Below, piece by piece: positions 59,442-64,000 of a stretch of 64,000 nt of DNA. The translations under genes were made by a program, and so were the position numbers. Below the pieces are notes generated by a model. It saw nothing but the letters and a program-made list of their open reading frames with translations, was not told the DNA's origin and did no database searches. Every line of letters begins with the position of its first letter. Position 1 is the first letter of the stretch. The DNA lies in NCBI RefSeq assembly GCF_003932855.1, contig NZ_RQYZ01000006.1, positions 1 to 64,000 of the forward strand, in the 5' to 3' direction. Origin of the DNA: Tessaracoccus sp. OH4464_COT-324 (GTDB taxonomy: Bacteria; Actinomycetota; Actinomycetes; Propionibacteriales; Propionibacteriaceae).

Positions 59442-61010
59442 TCAGGCCTGCTTGCGCCAGGTGGACCAGAGCGGGCGGAAGCCCTGCCGATGCCAGAAGG
59501 TGCTGGACAGGGGCGAGGCTGCGGCGTGGTGCAGCAGCACGGCCTCAGCTCCCGCCAGGGCGGCCCGGTGCATGGCATGTTCGACGAGCGCCCGCCCGAA
59601 GCCGCGGGCGCGGTGAGCGGACCCCACCGTCGCGAACCCGAGGTAACAGACCCGCTCCAGGGAGACGCAGGGGGCGATCCAGGCAGAGTCCCGGAGCGGG
59701 TTCAAGGTGAGCAGACCCGCCGGGTGGCCGTTCGCCCAAGCCACCCATGACCAACCGGGGCGGGCGAAGGCTTCGTCGAGGTAGTGGGCGTAGTGGCGGT
59801 GGGCGTCGGGCAGCGGGTTGGCGCTGCCGACCGCGCTGTCCGTGTGGTGCAGTTCGAGGAGCAGATCGAGCAGAGCAGGGCGATCGGCTGCGCTCATGGG
59901 CCGGACCTCGACCGCCGACGATGGTGCGGGCTCGTCCACGACCAGGCGCGCTGCCAGGGAAGTCGTCTGGCAGAACCCGGCCTCCAGCAGCGGCCGGGTG
60001 AGGTGCAGTGCCGCCGCCGGGATATCGACGGTGAGCGTCGCGGACTGGGGGACGCGCACGGCCTGCCAAGCGCGCAGCAGGTGGCCGAAGTCGTCGGCGG
60101 TGGGCGGCTGCGCCGAGCGGAAGGTGAGACATTCCTCAGTGGGAGGCAGCCACAGTGCGTAGGGCGCATCCGCGGGCGTCTCGGTGGTCCGCCACGTCCC
60201 GGCAAGGCCAGACGTCGATGGTGTGGCGAGCCACTCGTCGCCCTCCGGCGGGGTGACGGGGCCGCAGAGCGGGTCGAGTTTGGTCAGCCAGCGGTTGTGG
60301 GCGTCGGTGAGTTGTCTGGGTTCCACCCGAGGCCGCTCGGTAGGCGGGGACAGCAGCAAACCGTCGACGACGCCGGCGTCCAGCCCGGCCGCCAGCGCCT
60401 CGGCCAGGAAGGCGTCGTCGTTGGGGTGCTCCGGACCGTCCGGCAGACCGCGCCTGTCGGCCTCCCGAAGCACGTGCCCTCCGACATCGAGATGCCGGTA
60501 GCGCACGGCGCCGTCGGGGTTCTCGATGATGAGCTGGCCGCCGAGCGAGGCCGAGCGCAACTCGTGGCCGTGTGGTTTGCCGAGGGTAGCGACGAAGCGC
60601 CCGCCCGGGGGGAGTGCGCGGGCGAGGTCGTAGATCACGCGGCGCGCATCGTCGGGGAGGAGACGCAGCATGTGTGCGGCGAGGAGCAGGTCGGCGTCGG
60701 CGAGACGGCGGCGCAGGAAGTCGGCTGTTTCCGGGGATACCGCGAGCGGCAGTACTTCCACCCGGTGGGCGAGGCCGGCGGTCTGGAGGCGCGCCATCAG
60801 CATGGCACGCATGGTGTCGTCGGGTTCGACGACGGTGAAGCGCGCCCCTGGCCACAGGTGGGCCAGCCGGACGGTGCCGAGGCCGGAGCCGGCGCCCAGC
60901 TCCGCGACGTGGCGCGGCGCGGGCAACTCGGCCAGGCGGCGGCTGAGGCGAAGCCACGGCTCAGTCATGAAGAACTCGTGGTACTCGGCTACGGGGCTGA
61001 AACCGCTCAT
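59442..61010 (-). CDS. Methyltransferase-GNAT acetyltransferase fusion
   Basis: The 522-residue protein joins two enzyme domains. Residues 1-210 are a class I SAM-dependent methyltransferase: HVAELGAGSGLGTVRLAHLWPGARFTVVEPD (motif I and acidic loop), ADLLLAAHMLRLLPDDARRVIYDLARALPPGGRFVATL. Residues about 220-360 are a linker with further strands. Residues about 365-522 are a GNAT domain: EVRPMSAADRPALLDLLLELHH, GWSWVAWANGHPAGLLTL, then CYLGFATVGSAHRARGFGRALVEHAMHRA (acetyl-CoA loop). AGAAGGA lies four bases before the ATG. Substrates are unknown. A tRNA-Lys terminator separates it from the tRNA. Confidence 0.8.
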   Translation of the reverse strand: MSGFSPVAEYHEFFMTEPWLRLSRRLAELPAPRHVAELGAGSGLGTVRLAHLWPGARFTVVEPDDTMRAMLMARLQTAGLAHRVEVLPLAVSPETADFLRRRLADADLLLAAHMLRLLPDDARRVIYDLARALPPGGRFVATLGKPHGHELRSASLGGQLIIENPDGAVRYRHLDVGGHVLREADRRGLPDGPEHPNDDAFLAEALAAGLDAGVVDGLLLSPPTERPRVEPRQLTDAHNRWLTKLDPLCGPVTPPEGDEWLATPSTSGLAGTWRTTETPADAPYALWLPPTEECLTFRSAQPPTADDFGHLLRAWQAVRVPQSATLTVDIPAAALHLTRPLLEAGFCQTTSLAARLVVDEPAPSSAVEVRPMSAADRPALLDLLLELHHTDSAVGSANPLPDAHRHYAHYLDEAFARPGWSWVAWANGHPAGLLTLNPLRDSAWIAPCVSLERVCYLGFATVGSAHRARGFGRALVEHAMHRAALAGAEAVLLHHAAASPLSSTFWHRQGFRPLWSTWRKQA

Positions 61011-61029
61011 GGCATCCTTCTGTTAGGGG

Positions 61030-61062
61030 AAACAAAAGGCCCCGAATAATCATCGGGGCCTT
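61030..61062 (-). terminator. Rho-independent terminator of tRNA-Lys
   Basis: A 10-bp perfect stem (61036-61045 with 61053-61062) with a seven-base loop. On the minus strand it is followed by TTTTGTTT. It ends the tRNA-Lys transcript before the methyltransferase gene. Confidence 0.85.
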
Positions 61063-61068
61063 CGCTCG

Positions 61069-61141
<73 letters not shown>

Positions 61142-61155
61142 TTGCGCGAGAAGAA

Positions 61156-61184
61156 ACTCTAGCGCACTTCCAAGCGTAGCGCAA
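61156..61184 (-). promoter_or_regulatory. Promoter of tRNA-Lys
   Basis: On the minus strand TTGCGC and TAGAGT are 17 bases apart, and the tRNA begins 14 bases after the -10. It is a good sigma70-type promoter. Confidence 0.6.
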
Positions 61185-61292
61185 AATCGAGACCCCACCG
61201 GTTGAAACGCCTGGCGGCGCCGCAGGTCGACCGGCGAAGGTCGCCTGGGGCCTCAGCCTGCGTCTGTGCTGTCTTCCGAGGCCGTAGTTTGT

Positions 61293-61298
61293 TAATAT
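61293..61298 (+). promoter_or_regulatory. Probable -10 of the AbiE operon
   Basis: TAATAT lies in a short A/T-rich island (61285-61310) 20 bases before the AbiEi start, with AGAAAGG as ribosome binding site. The A/T-rich patch contrasts with surrounding DNA. An autoregulatory operator would be expected here, but no clear inverted repeat was found. Confidence 0.45.
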
Positions 61299-61318
61299 CA
61301 TTGTAAGAAAGGGTGGTG

Positions 61319-62128
61319 ATGACAGTGGCGCGCGTGATTCGGCGGTCCCTGGCCGACGTCATTGAACAGTTCGAGCTCGACGGTGACGTCATCGTGACCC
61401 CCCGGCGCATCGCCGAGGTGCTGGAAGACTTCGGCCGCGAAGCCGACCCGCGTCGCGTCGCCTATCTCCTCCAACGCGACGGCTGGCTGGGCTCGCTGCG
61501 CACGCGCGGGGCCTGGGAGTTCCTGCCCGCGGCGCGCGGGGGGCCCTACAGCTCCGGGGACCGCTTCCTGGAGCTGCGCGCCCAGCTTGCAGTGCAGCCC
61601 AAGTGGCCGGGGGTGCTGGCGATGGAATCGGCGGCCAGCGTGCTCGGGCTGGCGCAGCGCTTGCCAGAGCGGGAGGTGCTGGCGCTGCCCGAGGGGGTGC
61701 CGCTCGCCAAAGCGCTGGCAGGCGAGTGGCGGACGGTGGCGCTTAGGCTGGGCCCCGACGGGCAGACCCGCGTGGCCGGCCTGCCGTCGTGGAACCTGGA
61801 AGGACTCATCGTCGGGATCGCCACCCGCCCGGCCGCCTATCGGGACACCCCGGGGCTGGGTCAGTGGCTCACCCAGGGCACGCTCGCGCCCGACGCCGAC
61901 CGAATCCTGCGGCTGCTGGCAACCGCGAAACCCGGCACCCGGCAGCGGGCGGCCTACCTGCTCAAGGCGGCGGGGGCAGCCGAGGCCGCGCACATCGTCG
62001 TGGAGCACTACCCGGCAACCGCCACCGCCTGGCTTGGGCCCCGTCGCGCCGGGGGGCGCTACGACCCCCTGACCAAGGTCAGTGACACAATGCTGGCCAG
62101 GTATCTCGACGTGGGAGGTGGCGCATGA
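61319..62128 (+). CDS. abiEi: AbiEi-type antitoxin
   Basis: AbiEi antitoxins neutralise the AbiEii nucleotidyltransferase toxin and repress their operon. The 269-residue protein has an N-terminal winged-helix-like segment (DVIVTPRRIAEVLEDFGREADPRRVAYLLQRDGWLGSLRTRGAWEFLPA, about residues 24-72), then the AbiEi C-terminal domain with GDRFLELRAQLAVQPKWPGVLAMESAASVLGL and LPEREVLALPEGVP. The ATG at 61319 is preferred to GTGs at 61313 and 61316 because AGAAAGG lies six bases ahead. The stop overlaps the toxin start by four bases, the usual coupling of this system. Confidence 0.88.
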   Translation: MTVARVIRRSLADVIEQFELDGDVIVTPRRIAEVLEDFGREADPRRVAYLLQRDGWLGSLRTRGAWEFLPAARGGPYSSGDRFLELRAQLAVQPKWPGVLAMESAASVLGLAQRLPEREVLALPEGVPLAKALAGEWRTVALRLGPDGQTRVAGLPSWNLEGLIVGIATRPAAYRDTPGLGQWLTQGTLAPDADRILRLLATAKPGTRQRAAYLLKAAGAAEAAHIVVEHYPATATAWLGPRRAGGRYDPLTKVSDTMLARYLDVGGGA

Positions 62129-63003
62129 GCCGTGTGACCGAAGGGCATCTGGTGCGCCACTACCAGGGAGTCAAGGGCGGCCGCGACGCGGCACTGCTCG
62201 ACATCGCGCAGGACCACGCGCTCCACCTGCTGCACCGCGCCGGGCTGTTCGAGCGCGGGCTGGTGTTCAAGGGCGGGACCGCGCTGAGGAAGTTCCGGGC
62301 GGGCAACGCGGGCCGGTTCTCCACCGACCTCGACTTCGCCGCCCCCGACGAGGACCTGGCGCTGAGCGTGTTGGAAGCGCTCGACGGGGCCGAACTGGAC
62401 GGCTTTTCCTTCCGGATCGAAAACTTGGGCGACGACGGACGCCGCGGCGACCTGCTGGTCGACACCCCCTTTGGCTCGCCACGGCTGGGAGCCAAGGTGG
62501 AACTCGCCCGCCACGCGCTCAGCCTCGCGCCCGACGTGCTGCAGGCCGTCCGTCTGCCCATCCACAGCCGCTACGATTTCACGCTGCCCGCTACGCCCGT
62601 CGTGCGGGTGGAGGAAGCGGTGGCGGAGAAGCTGGCGCGCTACCGGCGGGTGTCGCTGGCCCGCGATCTCTACGATCTCCAGTGGTACGCCTGCGCGGGC
62701 GCCATGGATCAGCCGCTCGTCCGGAAACTCTGGGTGCTGAAGGTCTACCGTGACATCGTCGTGGACGGGCGCGGGACCAAGCCGATTCATCCCGACGACG
62801 TGCTCTCCCCCCGGGTGGCCGACGATTTCCGGCCAGAAGACATCGGCTACCTCACTCGGCCAGTGCGAATCGACGAATGGATCAGCACAGTGCGCACACG
62901 ATACGCATTCTTGAATGAGCTAACCGACGATGAACTGCGCTGGGCGGAATGCAATGAACGCGACCGCTACGACGTCGAAAGCGCACTGGCCAATATCGAG
63001 TAG
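62125..63003 (+). CDS. abiEii: AbiEii/AbiGii-type nucleotidyltransferase toxin
   Basis: AbiEii toxins are nucleotidyltransferases that block growth and abort phage infection (type IV pair with AbiEi; related enzymes modify tRNA 3' ends). The 292-residue protein has the motifs LVFKGGTALRKF (motif I GG near residue 50), RFSTDLDFA (metal-binding DxD near residue 68), VELARH and VRVEEAVAEKLARYR (Lys) and LARDLYDLQWY. Length is normal and all nucleotidyltransferase residues appear intact, so it should be active. Overlaps abiEi by four bases. Only this pair is present; no other defence gene adjoins. Confidence 0.9.
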   Translation: MSRVTEGHLVRHYQGVKGGRDAALLDIAQDHALHLLHRAGLFERGLVFKGGTALRKFRAGNAGRFSTDLDFAAPDEDLALSVLEALDGAELDGFSFRIENLGDDGRRGDLLVDTPFGSPRLGAKVELARHALSLAPDVLQAVRLPIHSRYDFTLPATPVVRVEEAVAEKLARYRRVSLARDLYDLQWYACAGAMDQPLVRKLWVLKVYRDIVVDGRGTKPIHPDDVLSPRVADDFRPEDIGYLTRPVRIDEWISTVRTRYAFLNELTDDELRWAECNERDRYDVESALANIE

Positions 63004-63040
63004 CACTCGGGTCAAGATCTCAAGAGAACAGCTGGAGAGC

Positions 63041-63166
63041 TTGTGGCTAGTCTCGGCTGCTTTCGGGCCGGCAAAAGGCGTATCTGGCTTTGCTATTGGT
63101 GCTAAGTTTAATGACCCAGCCCATGTGCCCGGTCTCGCTGTCTTTGTTAGAAGCTGTGCAGGCTAG
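63041..63166 (+). pseudogene. Short coding-like remnant after abiEii
   Basis: A reading frame ending at 63166 translates to LWLVSAAFGPAKGVSGFAIG and continues with AKFNDPAHVPGLAVFVRSCAG, which reads like the front part of a real protein rather than a shadow. A TTG at 63041 has GGAGAG four bases upstream, giving 41 residues. The stretch is short and I recognise no family, so it is either a small gene or a truncated gene left by deletion. Confidence 0.25.
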
Positions 63167-63335
63167 AGGGCGCCGACGGCCGAAAATGGAGTCAATAATG
63201 ACGGTCGTTTGCAGCGGGCGAGTAGTAGCTGCTCGGGCATTGTTACGAGGTCCGGGAGCCCGAAATCGGGTGCGGAATCTGATCCGAGCTGCTTTCTAGA
63301 CTGAAGTTCAACTGGGATTGATCGGCACGCAGATG
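63167..63335. other. Gap without identifiable gene
   Basis: Together with the 63041-63166 remnant this makes about 330 bases after abiEii with no supported complete gene. Base composition is visibly less G+C-rich than most of the window. No terminator, repeat or tRNA is seen. Confidence 0.4.
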
Positions 63336-64000
63336 TCAGCTCTTTGGTCGAGTGCTGTAGAGAGCCCTGATCGCCAAGAATGCAGCGCAACAGGCCGCCA
63401 ACGCAAGGGTTTTTCGGTGAAGCTGAAGATGTTTAAGGCGTGGGAGGAGGAATTTTGCCGACATCCTGATTCGATGCCACGTTGTGATGTCGATTTCCGT
63501 GACGGCTCTCAGGAAGTCTTTGACTGGGAGCAACTGATTTGCTCCTGGAAGCATGAAGACGAGTGCGGCGTCGCCGTGTGCGCCGATGATTTTTCTCCTG
63601 CCGATTAGCTTTTCCAAATCTTCGCGAGTCGGAAGATGGCCATCTTCAGCGTGCTGTCGAAGCGCATGATGCTGATAACTAAGCCAAGCATGCAGTGCCT
63701 CGGATTCGTCGAATGATGCCACGTGATCCGCAATGCCTTTATCGGGTACGCCGGACAGATTTGCAATGACCGACTCCGATTTGGCGCGACGATGGATGCC
63801 TTCCTGGCCCGCCATCTCCTCTCGGATTCGGTTAACTTGTTCAGCGGCCCGAACTCGTCGTGCTGGGGTGGAGAGGAAACGTGTATCAGGCGTCCGACGC
63901 ATGTGGGTCAGAACACGACCATAGGTTTCCGCAAGAGCGGCCTGTGTGGTCAGAGGGACTCTTGAGTCGGGCGAAATCCAGCTCTTGCAAGCGGATCGGA
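63336..64000 (-). CDS. Unknown protein running off the right edge
   Basis: A minus-strand frame is open from the right edge to a stop at 63336, giving at least 220 residues with the N-terminus missing. The frame continues upstream of the ATG at 63902 as SWISPDSRVPLTTQAALAET and TYGRVLTH, which looks coding, so that ATG is not the true start. Visible parts are polar and helical (VNRIREEMAGQEGIHRRAKSES, EALHAWLSYQHHALRQHAEDG, TREDLEKLIGRRKIIGAHGDAALVF) with a hydrophobic C-terminal segment (TLALAACCAAFLAIRAL). I do not recognise the family. Lower G+C than its neighbours and position behind an AbiE pair suggest an acquired accessory gene. Confidence 0.5.
   Translation of the reverse strand, partial: RSACKSWISPDSRVPLTTQAALAETYGRVLTHMRRTPDTRFLSTPARRVRAAEQVNRIREEMAGQEGIHRRAKSESVIANLSGVPDKGIADHVASFDESEALHAWLSYQHHALRQHAEDGHLPTREDLEKLIGRRKIIGAHGDAALVFMLPGANQLLPVKDFLRAVTEIDITTWHRIRMSAKFLLPRLKHLQLHRKTLALAACCAAFLAIRALYSTRPKS

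Noticed and set aside
63318-63608. Plus-strand 96-codon frame near the right edge.
   Set aside because: It is opposite a longer minus-strand frame with continuous coding-like sequence to the window edge and has no convincing ribosome binding site.

Overview
The window is chromosomal DNA from a high-G+C actinobacterium. The evidence is the G+C-rich third codon positions, a WhiB protein, DUF3499, DUF3039, DUF2017 and DUF5719 family proteins, type VII secretion (WXG100-like) substrates, and many leaderless genes with a TANNNT -10 box 6-8 nt before the start codon. The gene order around birA-purK-purE, LCP-manC-whiB-DUF3499-manB and pncB<>clpS-DUF2017-murI-rph-rdgB follows the conserved actinobacterial order known from Mycobacterium (the Rv3256c-Rv3279c and Rv1330c-Rv1341 regions). 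A Propionibacteriales-like organism is my guess; the genus cannot be fixed from this sequence.

Layout. 1-1319: 3' part of a Sel1-repeat protein with almost identical 96-bp DNA repeats. 1399-4372: birA, a PH-domain membrane protein, purK and purE, closed by a strong terminator. 4447-9939: a DUF3352-like protein, two divergent LytR-CpsA-Psr (LCP) genes and a family 2 glycosyltransferase. 9957-22981: an S9 peptidase, a TIGR03089-like protein, and the mannose-activation and cell-envelope block (manC, small membrane protein, whiB, giant glycosyltransferase, DUF5719, zincin-like protein, DUF3499, manB, Trm112-like protein, SIS-like protein), ending with aroQ. 22985-27466: DUF3039, a Ser/Thr kinase, an RDD protein and malQ. 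27618-31952: a first type VII secretion substrate cassette without secretion machinery. 31949-39967: pncB, then clpS, DUF2017, murI, a 39-aa Cys-rich protein, rph, rdgB, thyA, folA, dinB, thpR and a tRNA-Leu. 39968-40717 appears non-coding. 40718-43866: a sugar ABC importer without ATPase. 44096-49540: a single-chain eukaryotic-type acyl-CoA carboxylase. 49685-54460: two tandem paralogous membrane-anchored propeller-like proteins and a second type VII substrate cassette. 54523-59353: a DUF3516 helicase, GNAT, a YigZ-like protein (apparently CTG-started), bcp, DUF3618 and a GroES-like protein. 59442-61141: a methyltransferase-GNAT fusion and a tRNA-Lys. 61319-63003: a complete AbiE toxin-antitoxin pair, followed by lower-G+C sequence with a gene remnant and a gene running off the right edge.

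How the genes work together. manC and manB supply GDP-mannose, and with the neighbouring glycosyltransferases, LCP ligases and WhiB they form an envelope-biogenesis block. BirA, at the left, is the expected biotinylating enzyme for the carboxylase at 44-49.5 kb. thyA, folA, rdgB and dinB form one tightly overlapped nucleotide/DNA-maintenance operon. The most unusual material is the two type VII cassettes: both carry YbaB-like proteins and a large protein with a shared WQGPAA motif, the first followed by a Mog1/PsbP-fold candidate chaperone or immunity protein. The single-chain carboxylase and the apparent CTG-started gene are also notable.
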